Notes: generated from the letters alone by a model not told the origin. DNA of 64,000 bases from Catellatospora sp. TT07R-123 (GCF_018327705.1 NZ_BNEM01000002.1:2232001-2296000), one strand, 5' to 3'; positions 34,901 to 43,444 are shown, numbered from the stretch's first letter. A program made the numbers and translations.

Positions 34901-35141
34901 TCTCCAGGCCCTCGACGCCGTTGAGCGCGTTCTCCATCGGCACCGTGACCAGCGACTCGACCTCACCCGCCGACAGGCCCAGGCACGCGGTCTGGATCTC
35001 CACGCGGGGCGGGGCGAACTCGGGGAACACGTCGACCGGCATCTTGCGCAGCTGGACGAAGCCCAGCGCCATCATGCCGGCGGCCAGCGCCACCACCAGG
35101 ATGCGGAACTTCAGGCTCGTCGCGACGATCCAGCGCATCAT
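31974..35141 (-). CDS. RND-family efflux pump subunit, HME/CzcA-CusA type
   Basis: The 1055-residue protein has the RND topology: TM1 at 12-30, a large loop with porter domains, TM2-6 at about 335-540, a second loop, and TM7-12 at about 855-1030. The N terminus (KMPVDVFPEFAPPRVEIQT) is characteristic of the heavy-metal (CusA/CzcA) branch. In TM4 the relay region reads GVVVDDAIIDIENI, retaining the Asp and Glu used for proton coupling, although the residue six before the Asp is Ala, not Asp. It is the third gene of an operon with the mini adaptor and a second RND subunit. In a monoderm cell it exports across one membrane. Substrate unknown. Confidence 0.85.
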   Translation of the reverse strand: MMRWIVATSLKFRILVVALAAGMMALGFVQLRKMPVDVFPEFAPPRVEIQTACLGLSAGEVESLVTVPMENALNGVEGLETMRSKSLAQLSSIELLFKPGTDLFTARQLVSERMVSVTPTLPTWAAPPVMLQPVSSMGRVMKIGLTSDSRSIIEMSMISYWTIRAKLLEVPGVANVAIWGEQLQMLQVQVDPKRMQAHSVSLDQVMTETADALEVGLLQFSNGAVIGTDGQVNTPNQTIGVRHVLPIRTAADLAKVTVSRDGQAPLRLGEVADVVEGHQPLIGDAVIQGQPGVMLIVEKLPWANTIDVTKGVEQALKTLEPGLTGIKVDPAIFRPASFIETAVDNLSRALLLGCLFVVLVLALFLFEWRTALISLVAIPLSIVAAGLVLYYRGATINTMVLAGLVIAVGVVVDDAIIDIENIMRRLRQARAEGSDRSTASIILDASLEVRSPIVYATMIIVAAAVPIFFLGGLTGAFFRPLALSYTLAVLASLVVALTVTPALALLLLSRAPLDRRESPVVRWLKPAYGRVLDRIIRKPFVAFAATGVVLLFGLAALPGLGQSLLPAFKERNVFMHFITAPGSSNDEEIRMIQNVSKELRQVPGVQTFGAHIGMAYLGDETAGVNFGELWISIDPSADYDETIAKIEAVGKNYPGLMHNVYTYLRERTDEVLTGSGDAIVVRIYGEDLDQLRAKAEQIQQLMADTPGTVDRHVDLEVDVPQVEVTVDLAKAEKFGVKPGDVRRASATLMAGEEVGDIFRDGKAYDIVVWSTPATRDSVADIENLPIDTPNGGHVRLGDVAKVEVKSTPNVILHDGTQRYIDVGANVEGRDLGAVVQDLDTKIGNVQFDRGYHAELLGEYAERQAAAQRILWFGLGAALLILILLRLSFESWRLAVMSFLTLPSALVGGVLAAYFFSDRTISLGSLVGLLTVLGIAARNGILLISHYQHLERFEGRPFGKDLVLRGSLDRLSPILMTTLATGLALVPLVVLGDVPGHEIEHPMAVVIIGGLLTSTLLNLLIVPVLYLRFGRPRTESAAAEPPAAPPAAGPEPVPAG

Positions 35142-35163
35142 GACCGGTCACCCCTCCCCGCCG

Positions 35164-35640
35164 TCACTCTTCCTCGACCCCGACCTCGGTGCCGTAGAGC
35201 TCGTCGACGCCCTGCACCACCACCTGGGTGCCGGCCTTCGGCCCCGCCGACAGCACGACGGTGTCGCCCGCGACGGTCTCCACGGTCACGGGCTGGCGCA
35301 GGTACACCCGGTCGCCGACGACGGCGTAGGCCCAGGTCGCGCCGGTCGGGTCGTAGAAGAGCGCCTTATACGGGATGGTGAGCTTCTGCTTGCTGCCGTA
35401 TTTGGCCATGGCCACCGGGGCGGTGACGATGCCCAGGTGCTCGACCGCGTCCGGCTGGAGCGTCACCCGGCTCAGGTCGGTGCCCTCGACCGGCTCGGCC
35501 ACCCCGGACGTGTCGTTCTGGGTGTCGACGATGTCCGACAGCGGCGGGTACGAGCTGCCCAGCATCGCCGCCAGCCCCACGCCGACGGCCACCGCCACCA
35601 GGGCGCCCAGGCCCCACTTGAGCCACCTGTTGCCCGACAT
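35164..35640 (-). CDS. Minimal membrane-fusion (adaptor) protein for the RND pumps
   Basis: The 158-residue protein has one N-terminal membrane anchor (about 8-27, WGLGALVAVAVGVGLAAM) and an extracytoplasmic part whose two segments (VTLQPDAVEHLGIVTAPVAM and the PYKALFYDPTGATWAYAVVGDRVYLRQPV region) match the C-terminal beta-barrel and membrane-proximal domains of CusB/HlyD-type adaptors. The barrel-sandwich and helical hairpin that normally reach the outer membrane are missing, which fits an organism without one. It is sandwiched between the two RND genes with gaps of 4 and 22 bases. Confidence 0.75.
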   Translation of the reverse strand: MSGNRWLKWGLGALVAVAVGVGLAAMLGSSYPPLSDIVDTQNDTSGVAEPVEGTDLSRVTLQPDAVEHLGIVTAPVAMAKYGSKQKLTIPYKALFYDPTGATWAYAVVGDRVYLRQPVTVETVAGDTVVLSAGPKAGTQVVVQGVDELYGTEVGVEEE

Positions 35641-35644
35641 GGCG

Positions 35645-38600
35645 TCACGCTCCTTCTGCGGCCGACGGTGCGGTCCCGGCCGGGCCGGCCGCCGGGTGCT
35701 GCCCGCGTGCGGGGTCGAAGTACCCGTAGAGCACGGGCAGCAGGTACAGGATCAGCAGCACGGCGGTGACCAGGCCGCCCAGCGCGGTGACCGCCAGCGG
35801 GCGCAGGATCTCCAGGCCCGCCACGTTGCCCAGGGCCAGCATCGGCACCAGCGCCGCCGCCACGGCCAGCGCCGTGGTGACGATCGGCGCGAACCGGTCG
35901 CCGACGCCGTACGACGGCTGCGCGCCCGCCGCGGCGGCCTGCTGCTGCCAGCCGCGGACGAGCAGCACGCCCTCGCGCACGGCCAGCGCCAGCGGCACCC
36001 CGAGGCCCAGCAGCGAGCCGATCGAGACGCCGACGCCGGTCAGCAGCGCCAGCAGCACCCCGCCGAACAGGGACGCGGGCAGCAGCAGGATCAGCAGCGT
36101 AGCCAGCCGCCAGCTGCCGAACGCCGCCTGGAGCAGCAGGTAGGCCGCGATCGCCGCGACCGCGAGCAGCGCCAGCAGGCGCCAGTGCGCGGGGCCCGCG
36201 GTGGTGTAGTCGCCCAGCACCTCGGCGTGGTATTCGACCGGGAACTGGACGTTCTTCAGCTCGCCCTGGATGTCGCGGGCGACCATGTCGACCGGGCGGC
36301 CGGTCACGTCGACGGGGATGTCGACGCGGCGGGACACGGAGTCGTGGCGGATGTCCGCCGGCGCCGACACGAGCCGTACGTTCGCCACGTCGGACAGCTT
36401 CACGTGCTCGCCGGTCGGGGTGTCGATGAGCAGGTTGCCGACGGCGGCGACGCTGCTGCGCACCGACGGCACGCCCAGCACGACCACGTCGAAGACCTTC
36501 TGCTCCTCGAACAGGCTGCCCGCGGTCAGGCCGGAGACCAGCACGGCGGCGCTGCGCCGGACGTCGCCGGGCTTGATGCCGTACTTCTCCGCCCGCGCCA
36601 GGTCGACCTCGACCTCGATGGTGGCCTGGTCCTTGCCCAGGTCCACCGGCCGGGCCGTGACCCCGTCGACCTGGTCGAGGATCCCGCGCACCTCCTGCGC
36701 CTTGGCCCGCAGCGTGTCCAGGTCCTTGCCGTAGATCCGCACCACCAGGTCGCCCTTGGTGCCGGTCAGCGCCTCGTTGACCTGCTGCGCCGGATACGTG
36801 ATCACGTGGTGGTCGAACCCCGGGTACTGGCTCACCACGTCCTGGATGCGGTCGGTGGTGGCGGTGTAGTCCGCCTTCGGGTCGATGGTCAGCCAGAACT
36901 CGCCGGAGTTCATGCCGACGGCCTGGTCGGAGTTGACGGCCCGGCCCACGTGCACGCCGACGTTGGACACGCCCTCGGTGGCCCGCAGCCGCTCGCTGAC
37001 CTGCCCGGCGACCCGGACCATCTCCTGCTGGGACATGCTGGGCACCCCGGTCCAGCGGACCAGCAGGTTGCGGTCCTGCGGCACCGGCAGCAGCGCCTGG
37101 CCGCCCAGCAGCGGCGCGAGCAGCGGCCCGGCCAGGGCCAGCACCAGCGCGGTGGCCAGGGCCAGCTTCGGGTGGCGGCTGCCGCGCAGCGACAGGCCCT
37201 CGTAGCGGCGCCGCAGCCAGCCCAGCGCGGGCGACTGCGCGGGCAGGTCCGCCCTGCGGTACAGCAGCCAGGTCAGCACCGGGGTGAGCGTCAGCGACAG
37301 CAGCAGCGAGGCCAGCACCGCCAGCCCGCACGACCACGCCATCGGGCCGGTGAAGGCGCCGGTGAGGCCGCCGATGAACAGCAGCGGGGCGAGCCCGGCG
37401 AGCAGGATCAGGGTGGCGTACAGCAGCGGCACGCGGGTGCGCAGCACCACGTCGGCGAACGACTGCTCGGTGACCGGTTCGCCCTCGCGGCGCGCCAGCC
37501 CCCGTCTGGCGTTGTCCGTCTCCGTGACCACGTCGTGCACCACCACCGTCAGGGCGAACATCAGCCCCGCCAGCACCAGCATGTTGACCCCGCCGCCGCG
37601 CAGGTCGAGCACGAGCACCGCCAGCAGCAGCGACAGCGGGATGACGATCAGCGCGATCAGGGCGGCGCGCCAGTCCAGCAGCAGCGCCCCGATCACGATC
37701 ACCGCGAGCAGGATGCTCAGCAGTACGGCGGTGCGCAGGTTGCCCAGCGCCGACTCGATGAAGCTGGCCGGGCGGTAGAGGGTGGTGTCGACCTGGACTC
37801 CGGCCATACCCGGCTCCAGGGACTTCAGCGCGTCCTCGACGCCCTTGGTGACCTCCAGCGTGTTGGCGCCGGGGAACTTCTCCACCACCAGCATCAGGCC
37901 GGGCTTGTCGCCGACCAGGGCGTCGCCGATCAGCGGGAGCTGGTGGTCCTCGGTCACGGTGGCCACGTCGCCCAGCCGCATGATCCGCTCGCCGTTGCGC
38001 ACCGGCGCCTGGGCGGTCTGGTCCTCACCCGTGGCGCGGGGCTGCTCCAGCGGCACCTTGGCCAGTTCGGCGGCGGTGTGGATGGGCAGGATGTGCTGGA
38101 TGCTCAGCCGCTGGTTGGGCGTCTCGACGAAGCCGCTGGTGCCGGGGGTGGACGCCTCGACGAAGGTCAGCGGGGACACCCACAGCGCGTTGCCGGTGGT
38201 CTCGACGACCTGGGTAAGCGTGACGCCCGCGGCGGCCAGCTTCTCGGGGTCGACCTGGACCTGCAACTGCCGGTCGCGCTCGCCCCAGATGGACACGTTG
38301 GCCACCCCGGGCACGCCCATCAGCTTGGGTTTGACCTGCCAGTGCGCGAGCAGGGACATGTCGATGAGCGACACGTCCGGCGAGGACAGGCCGACGACCA
38401 TGACCCGGCTGGTGGAGGAGACGGGCTGGATCATGTTGGGGGCCTTGGACACGTGCGGCAGCGCGACCGCCTGGGTGAGCCGCTCCTGCACCGCCTGGCG
38501 GGCCCGCAGCACGTCGGTGCCGGGTTCGAACACCAGGTCCACCTGCGACAGGCCACTCATCGACTGCGACCGGATCGACTCCAGCCACGGCACGCCGTTG

Positions 38601-38821
38601 AGCAGGTCCTGTTCCAACGGGACGGTGATGAACTGCTCCACCTCGGTGGCCGACAGTCCCAGCGCCTCGGTCTGGATCTCGACGGTCGGCGGCGAGAACT
38701 CGGGCAGCACATCGGATGCGGACTTGTTCAGCCTGGTGAAGCCGAAGAACATCAGCAGTGCCGCCACCGGTATGACCAGCAGGCGGAACTTCAGACTCGA
38801 CCGGATGATCCAGCGCATCAT
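35645..38821 (-). CDS. RND-family pump subunit, degenerate relay
   Basis: The 1058-residue protein is a paralogue of the downstream RND subunit, with the same start MMRWIIRSSLKFRLLV, a matching SASDVLPEFSPPTVEIQT and full RND topology. In TM4 the region reads TVVVHDVVTETDN, so the first relay Asp is His and the Glu is shifted or replaced. The TM11-12 region also looks less conserved. It may be an inactive or differently coupled partner in a heteromeric pump, as in MdtBC. Start ATG at 38821 (ATGATG). It leads the three-gene operon. Confidence 0.82.
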   Translation of the reverse strand: MMRWIIRSSLKFRLLVIPVAALLMFFGFTRLNKSASDVLPEFSPPTVEIQTEALGLSATEVEQFITVPLEQDLLNGVPWLESIRSQSMSGLSQVDLVFEPGTDVLRARQAVQERLTQAVALPHVSKAPNMIQPVSSTSRVMVVGLSSPDVSLIDMSLLAHWQVKPKLMGVPGVANVSIWGERDRQLQVQVDPEKLAAAGVTLTQVVETTGNALWVSPLTFVEASTPGTSGFVETPNQRLSIQHILPIHTAAELAKVPLEQPRATGEDQTAQAPVRNGERIMRLGDVATVTEDHQLPLIGDALVGDKPGLMLVVEKFPGANTLEVTKGVEDALKSLEPGMAGVQVDTTLYRPASFIESALGNLRTAVLLSILLAVIVIGALLLDWRAALIALIVIPLSLLLAVLVLDLRGGGVNMLVLAGLMFALTVVVHDVVTETDNARRGLARREGEPVTEQSFADVVLRTRVPLLYATLILLAGLAPLLFIGGLTGAFTGPMAWSCGLAVLASLLLSLTLTPVLTWLLYRRADLPAQSPALGWLRRRYEGLSLRGSRHPKLALATALVLALAGPLLAPLLGGQALLPVPQDRNLLVRWTGVPSMSQQEMVRVAGQVSERLRATEGVSNVGVHVGRAVNSDQAVGMNSGEFWLTIDPKADYTATTDRIQDVVSQYPGFDHHVITYPAQQVNEALTGTKGDLVVRIYGKDLDTLRAKAQEVRGILDQVDGVTARPVDLGKDQATIEVEVDLARAEKYGIKPGDVRRSAAVLVSGLTAGSLFEEQKVFDVVVLGVPSVRSSVAAVGNLLIDTPTGEHVKLSDVANVRLVSAPADIRHDSVSRRVDIPVDVTGRPVDMVARDIQGELKNVQFPVEYHAEVLGDYTTAGPAHWRLLALLAVAAIAAYLLLQAAFGSWRLATLLILLLPASLFGGVLLALLTGVGVSIGSLLGLGVPLALAVREGVLLVRGWQQQAAAAGAQPSYGVGDRFAPIVTTALAVAAALVPMLALGNVAGLEILRPLAVTALGGLVTAVLLILYLLPVLYGYFDPARGQHPAAGPAGTAPSAAEGA

Positions 38822-38855
38822 GGCCCGCCCCCGTTCCTAGCAGCGGTCACGGCGT

Positions 38856-38923
38856 AAGCGGTGGTGCCGGACAGGCCCTCGGAGCGCCATGCCCCTGCCA
38901 CCGCTTCCGCCGTTTCACGGAAG
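38856..38923. promoter_or_regulatory. Inverted repeats upstream of the RND operon
   Basis: AAGCGGTGG (38856-38864) is mirrored by CCACCGCTT (38898-38906), and CTTCCG (38904-38909) by CGGAAG (38918-38923). They lie 35-102 bases upstream of the RND operon start, in the 267-base gap before the tRNA-like sequence, and could be an operator or leader structure. No regulator gene is adjacent. Confidence 0.4.
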
Positions 38924-39088
38924 TCCTCCGCCCGTCAACGCTACGCCCGCGACCCGCTCCAACTGGGAGTTTTCTGGCAGTTAGGGCCAAATCAGAGAGG
39001 TACCTGTGAGCAGGCTGGACGGTCCGGTGCCGGGCCTCGCGCACGGTGGGGCGGCGGGTTGTCGGCGGGGTCGGGTAGTGTCCCGCGC

Positions 39089-39170
39089 GGCGAGGTCGTA
39101 GCGCAGAGGTCGTCGCGCCTTGACTGCAAGCTGGAGGACGTCGGTTCGAATCCGACCGGCCTCGCCCCCA
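39089..39170 (+). tRNA. tRNA-like sequence (tRNA-Cys-like, GCA), non-canonical
   Basis: A perfect T arm (GTCGG-TTCGAAT-CCGAC, 39140-39156), a D arm (GCGC pair at 39101-39104 and 39115-39118 with GG in the loop), an acceptor pair GGCGAGG/CCTCGCC extendable to 10 bp (39089-39098 with 39157-39166, one G-T) and an encoded CCA (39168-39170) all point to a tRNA. The anticodon region TGCAAG (39125-39130) would give GCA for Cys. However, the anticodon stem does not pair normally, and three extra bases lie between the T arm and the usual acceptor strand. It may be a pseudo-tRNA, a remodelled minor tRNA or a relic. It lies 67 bases before the second MoxR operon. Confidence 0.45.
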
Positions 39171-39237
39171 CAGCAACCCGCGCACGGCCCGGCGGCGACG
39201 CCGGGTCGTGCCGCGACTGAAGTGCCGGGAGGGTCCG

Positions 39238-40635
39238 ATGCCGCCGAGCAGCACGCGGATGCCGTCCGCGCGCGCGGCCGGACCGGCGGTGTCCGCCTCT
39301 GATGTGGACGCCTGCCTGCGGGTGCTGGACGCCCTGCGGGGCGGGACGCTCGCCGAGGCGGACGCGGCGGCGGTCGGCCGCGCGGTCGGCGCCGCCTACC
39401 GCGACGGGCGCCGGGAGCGGCGGGCGGCCCGCACGGCGCAGCGCCGCGAGCAGGACCTGGAGCTGCTTGCCGCCGCGCGCCGGTTCCGGGAGGAGATCCC
39501 GGCGCTGACGGCCGCGTCCCCGGCCGCGGCCGCCGACGAGCAGCCCCGGCTGCACAAGCCCCGCCGCTGCTACGTGTGCAAGACGCACTACCGGCTGGTC
39601 GACGCCGACTACCACCTGATGTGCCCGGACTGCGCGCACGACAACCGGCTGCGCCGCGACGCCCGCTGCGACCTGACCGGGCGGCGGGCCGTGGTCACCG
39701 GCGGGCGCGTCAAGATCGGGTTCCACGTCGCGCTGAAGCTGCTGCGCGACGGGGCGGACGTGCTGGTGACGACCCGTTTTCCGTACGATGCCGCCCGCCG
39801 CTTCGCGGCCGTGCCCGACGCCGCCGACTGGCGCGACCGGCTGCACGTGCACGGGGTGGACTTCCTGGACCTGCCCGGCGTGCTCGACCTGGTCGACGCG
39901 GTCAACCGGCGCTGGGACCACCTCGACATCCTGGTCAACAACGCCGCGCAGACGCTGCACCGCCCGGCCGCCTACCACCGCGAGGTGCGGGCGGCCGAGC
40001 TGACGCCGCTGTCGGGCGCCGCCGCCGCGATCGAGGCGGTGCCCGCGCGGGCCCCCGGCGGCGCCGCGACCGCCGCGCACCTGCCCGCGCTGGTGCAGTC
40101 GCTGTTCCCGGCCGGAGCGGTCGACGAGACCGGCGAGCCGCTGGACCTGCGCGAGGTCAACAGCTGGGTGCTGCGCGACCGGGACGTGACCCCGCAGGAG
40201 TGGCTGGAGGTGCACGTGGTGAACGCGTTCGCGCCGTTCCTGCTCACCTCGCGCCTGCGGCCGCTGCTGGCCGCCGCCCCGCACCCGCTGCGGCACGTGG
40301 TGCAGGTGTCGGCGATGGAGGGCAGCTTCTCCCGCGAGTTCAAGACCGAGCGGCACCCGCACACCAACATGGCCAAGGCGTCCATGAACATGATCACCCG
40401 CACCCTGGCCGCCGACTACCGCGGCGACGGCATCCTGATGAACAGCGTGGACACCGGCTGGGTCACCGACGAGCGGCCGCACCCGGCCAAGCAGGCGCAG
40501 CGCCAGGCCGGGTTCCGCCCGCCGCTGGACGTCGTCGACGGCGCCGCCCGGGTGTACGACCCGATCGTGCGCGAGCAGCACGGCGACCCCGTGCACGGCC
40601 AGTTCCTCAAGGACTACCGGCCGGTGCCGTGGTGA
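39238..40635 (+). CDS. Zinc-ribbon/short-chain-dehydrogenase protein heading MoxR operon 2
   Basis: The 465-residue protein starts at ATG 39238 after GGGAGGG. Residues 20-100 are helical and charged; a zinc ribbon follows at C111-x2-C114...C129-x2-C132; then comes an SDR Rossmann domain from about 148. The cofactor loop is GGRVKIG (155-161), a variant of TGxxxGIG, and NNAAQT at 234-239 is present. The active-site region reads HTNMAKASMNM, placing Thr where the catalytic Tyr is expected before Lys. An insertion (about 245-320) separates the halves. It may bind NAD(P) as a sensor. The next gene overlaps in a GTGA. Confidence 0.75.
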   Translation: MPPSSTRMPSARAAGPAVSASDVDACLRVLDALRGGTLAEADAAAVGRAVGAAYRDGRRERRAARTAQRREQDLELLAAARRFREEIPALTAASPAAAADEQPRLHKPRRCYVCKTHYRLVDADYHLMCPDCAHDNRLRRDARCDLTGRRAVVTGGRVKIGFHVALKLLRDGADVLVTTRFPYDAARRFAAVPDAADWRDRLHVHGVDFLDLPGVLDLVDAVNRRWDHLDILVNNAAQTLHRPAAYHREVRAAELTPLSGAAAAIEAVPARAPGGAATAAHLPALVQSLFPAGAVDETGEPLDLREVNSWVLRDRDVTPQEWLEVHVVNAFAPFLLTSRLRPLLAAAPHPLRHVVQVSAMEGSFSREFKTERHPHTNMAKASMNMITRTLAADYRGDGILMNSVDTGWVTDERPHPAKQAQRQAGFRPPLDVVDGAARVYDPIVREQHGDPVHGQFLKDYRPVPW

Positions 40636-41780
40636 GCGCGCCGACCCCGCCCGCCGGCCCGGTCCCGGTGCGCTGCCCCGCCATCACCCACCCGGAGCTG
40701 GGCCTGGCCGACCCCGGCGACTTCGACGCGCTGCTGGCCCGCCTGGCCGACCCGGCCGCGGTCGCCGCGTCCGAGGACTTCCCACGCGGCACGCTGCAAC
40801 CCGACGGGCGGCTCGACCTGTGCAAACAGGGCCTCGGGCCGTACGCGGCACAGCGCGTGGTGCCGGCGGCGGTCGCGTTCGGGCACGCCACCCACCTGCT
40901 GCTGGGCACCAACGGGCTGGGCAGCGAGGGCGCCCGCGTGGTCGCCGACGCGCTCACCGACGGCCACCGGGTGCAGACCGTCTACCTCGGCTGCAACCGC
41001 ATCGACGCCGACGGCGCCGGAGCGCTGGCCGACCGGCTGGCCGCCGACCGCACCGTGCGGGCGCTGTGGCTCAAGCGCAACCCGATCGGCGACGCGGGCC
41101 TGGCCCGGCTGTGCACCGCCCTGGCCGGCAACACCGCGCTGCGCACCCTCGACCTGGTCAACACCGGGTTGACCGCGACCGGGCTGGGCGAGCTGGCCCG
41201 CACCCTGGCCGGGCGGGCGGCGCCGCTGGAGCGGCTGTTCCTGGGCGGCAACGGCCTGGGCCCCGAGGCCGTCGCGGCGCTGGCCTCGATCGTCCACGAC
41301 GGCCGCGTCCGCGAGCTCTACCTGGCCGCCAACGCCCTCGGCGACACCGGCGCCGCCGCGCTGGCCGAGGCCGTCGAAGGGCTGCCGATGACGCTGGGCC
41401 TGGGCGGCAACGGCCTCACCCCGGCCGGGGTGGCCGCACTGGCCGCCCGGCTGGGCGCCTGGCACGCCCTGGACCTGGCCCGGCCGCCGTCGGAGCGGGC
41501 GCTGGGCGCCACCGCCAACACCGTCGGCGACGACGGGGCCGCCGCGCTGGCCGCGGTCCTGCCCGCCAGCGCGCTGCGGCGGCTGGACCTGCGCTTCACC
41601 GCCATCACCGGCCGGGGCGCGAAGGTGCTGGTCGCGGCCCTGAACGACGACATGCCCCTGCGCTACCTCGGCCTCAACGGCGGCGTGCCCCGGCGGCTGC
41701 GGCGGCTGTCGACGGCCGTGCTCGGCCCCGCCGAGGCCCCGCACCCCGACATCAGCGCGATCGCGAGCGTCTACCGATGA
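40632..41780 (+). CDS. RNI-type leucine-rich-repeat protein (MoxR operon 2)
   Basis: The 382-residue protein from GTG 40632 has about seven ribonuclease-inhibitor/RanGAP-type LRRs between residues 95 and 340, for example LYLGCNRIDADGAGALADRL, LWLKRNPIGDAGLARL, LFLGGNGLGPEAVAAL and LYLAANALGDTGAAAL. No signal peptide, so cytoplasmic. LRRs of this kind bind other proteins. The start overlaps the stop of the SDR gene (GTGA) and its own stop overlaps the next start (ATGA), so stoichiometric translation with its neighbours is expected. Role inferred: adaptor or recognition subunit. Confidence 0.85.
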   Translation: MSAPTPPAGPVPVRCPAITHPELGLADPGDFDALLARLADPAAVAASEDFPRGTLQPDGRLDLCKQGLGPYAAQRVVPAAVAFGHATHLLLGTNGLGSEGARVVADALTDGHRVQTVYLGCNRIDADGAGALADRLAADRTVRALWLKRNPIGDAGLARLCTALAGNTALRTLDLVNTGLTATGLGELARTLAGRAAPLERLFLGGNGLGPEAVAALASIVHDGRVRELYLAANALGDTGAAALAEAVEGLPMTLGLGGNGLTPAGVAALAARLGAWHALDLARPPSERALGATANTVGDDGAAALAAVLPASALRRLDLRFTAITGRGAKVLVAALNDDMPLRYLGLNGGVPRRLRRLSTAVLGPAEAPHPDISAIASVYR

Positions 41781-43444
41781 GCGACCCCGACCAGGCCCAC
41801 CAGAACGACCTGCCCACCTGGCGCCGCGTGCGGCGGTATGCCGTACCGGCGCAGATGGTCGCGCGGGCCACGGCCCGGCGGCTGGCCGGCGACTGGCGCG
41901 GCGCCTGCGCCGCCGCCAACGTCGACGTGCGGTTCGACGAGGCGGAACTCGTCGGCACCTACGGTGCCGAGGCGGCCGCGCGGCTGGCCGGCGAGCTGGC
42001 CGGGTTCGCCCCCGACCTGCTGCGCTGGCACCTGCCCCGGGCCCTGGGCGGCCGCGCCAGCCTGTCCACCGGCGACGTGTTCGCGCTCGCCCCGAAGGCC
42101 GACACGGTCCCCGAGGAGCTGCCCCGGCTGGTGGTCGTGCTGCCGAAGACCGTCGACGGCTCGCAGCGGCTGCGCCTGGAGGTGCGCACCACCGCCCGCG
42201 AGGAGCTGCCCGGTCACCTGTGGGACGCCCGGCAGGCGCACGGGCTGCGCGCGGCCTGGGGCGGCGCGGAGCGGATGCCGTTCCTCGCCCCCGACGGCAC
42301 CCCGCTGGCCGCCGCCGAGCTGGGTGCCGGCGACACCGCACCGGCCCGCGCCGAGCGCGCGGCCGCGCTGCTGGCGGCGGGCGACGTCGTCGCGGCCTGG
42401 CGGGTGGCCGGGATCGAGCTGGACCCGGCCGAGGCCAAGGGCCGCTGGGGCACCGCGATGACCGTCCAGGGCCTGCCCGCGCTGAACCTGGTCGGCCTGC
42501 CCGCGCAGGCCCGCGCGCTGGCGGCGCGGCGCGGCGTGACCGCGGTCCGGGTCAGCTTCGGCTGGCGCACCCGCATCGAGCTGGACCTGAGCGGGCCCGA
42601 CGACGGCGGCCCGATCGGCGCGCGGCTGAGCAGCGACCGGGACACCCCGGCGGCGGACCTGGCCGAGCCGGTCCACCGGCTGCCGGTCGACCTGGAGCTG
42701 CTGCGGCACGGCCTGATCACCGTCGCCGAGCTGCACCCGCTGATCCGCGCCGCGCTGGCGCCGGACGCGGTGACGCCCGAGCACCGCGACGAGCCCGAGG
42801 TGCCGGAGTTCGCCCCGGTCGCGGTGCGCTGCCGGGGCGCGTGGCACCGGGTGCACAACGACGCGGGCCTGCTGCGCGTGCTCGACCACACGCCCGAGGA
42901 GGTGCTGCGCGAGCGGATGATGCACGGCCTCGGCGGCAGGACCGCGGGCTGCTTCGCCGCCGAGCAGTCCTGGCACGACGGCAGGGGCCGGCTGCCCAGA
43001 CTCCTGCGCGCCCAGCGCGACGACCTCATGCAGCGGGTGCTGCACGGCGACACCGACGGCCTGCTCGCGCTGCTGGACCGGGGCATGGACCCGCGCATCC
43101 GCGACGGGCGCGGCTTCACGCTGCTGCACCACCTGCGCTGCCTGGACCACGAGCGGCTGCTGCCCCGGCTGCTGGCCGCCGGGCTGCACGTCGACGAGCG
43201 CGACCACCGGGGCCGTACGCCGCTGCACGTGGCGGTCGGCTGGGTCGGCACGGCCGCGCTGGTGAAGGCGCTGCTGGACGCGGGCGCCGACCCGAGGGCC
43301 GACGACGAGAGCGGGGTGTCGCCGACGCTGCTGCTGGAGTACAAGGGCGGCGACTACTTCGACTCCGAGGACGAGGACTGGTTCGACGGCCAGGCCGACC
43401 TGCGCCTGGTGAAGCGATACCTGGACGAGGCGGGGGAACAGTGA
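41777..43444 (+). CDS. Ankyrin-repeat protein (MoxR operon 2)
   Basis: The 555-residue protein starts at ATG 41777 inside the LRR stop (ATGA). Its N-terminal 400 residues form an unrecognised alpha/beta region (ARATARRLAGDWRGACAAAN near 30, a C-terminal part with RCRGAWHRV near 350). Residues about 420-525 hold three to four ankyrin repeats: GDTDGLLALLDRGMDPRIRD, GFTLLHHLRCLDHERLLPRL, RGRTPLHVAVGWVGTAALV and ALLDAGADPRADD. The acidic tail (YFDSEDEDWFDG) is notable. Cytoplasmic. It probably recognises a partner protein for the ATPase. Confidence 0.83.
   Translation: MSDPDQAHQNDLPTWRRVRRYAVPAQMVARATARRLAGDWRGACAAANVDVRFDEAELVGTYGAEAAARLAGELAGFAPDLLRWHLPRALGGRASLSTGDVFALAPKADTVPEELPRLVVVLPKTVDGSQRLRLEVRTTAREELPGHLWDARQAHGLRAAWGGAERMPFLAPDGTPLAAAELGAGDTAPARAERAAALLAAGDVVAAWRVAGIELDPAEAKGRWGTAMTVQGLPALNLVGLPAQARALAARRGVTAVRVSFGWRTRIELDLSGPDDGGPIGARLSSDRDTPAADLAEPVHRLPVDLELLRHGLITVAELHPLIRAALAPDAVTPEHRDEPEVPEFAPVAVRCRGAWHRVHNDAGLLRVLDHTPEEVLRERMMHGLGGRTAGCFAAEQSWHDGRGRLPRLLRAQRDDLMQRVLHGDTDGLLALLDRGMDPRIRDGRGFTLLHHLRCLDHERLLPRLLAAGLHVDERDHRGRTPLHVAVGWVGTAALVKALLDAGADPRADDESGVSPTLLLEYKGGDYFDSEDEDWFDGQADLRLVKRYLDEAGEQ

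Noticed and set aside
39089-39170. tRNA-like sequence as an integration (att) site of a mobile element
   Set aside because: No integrase, no direct repeat of the tRNA 3' end was found in the window, and the following genes look like a native coupled operon.
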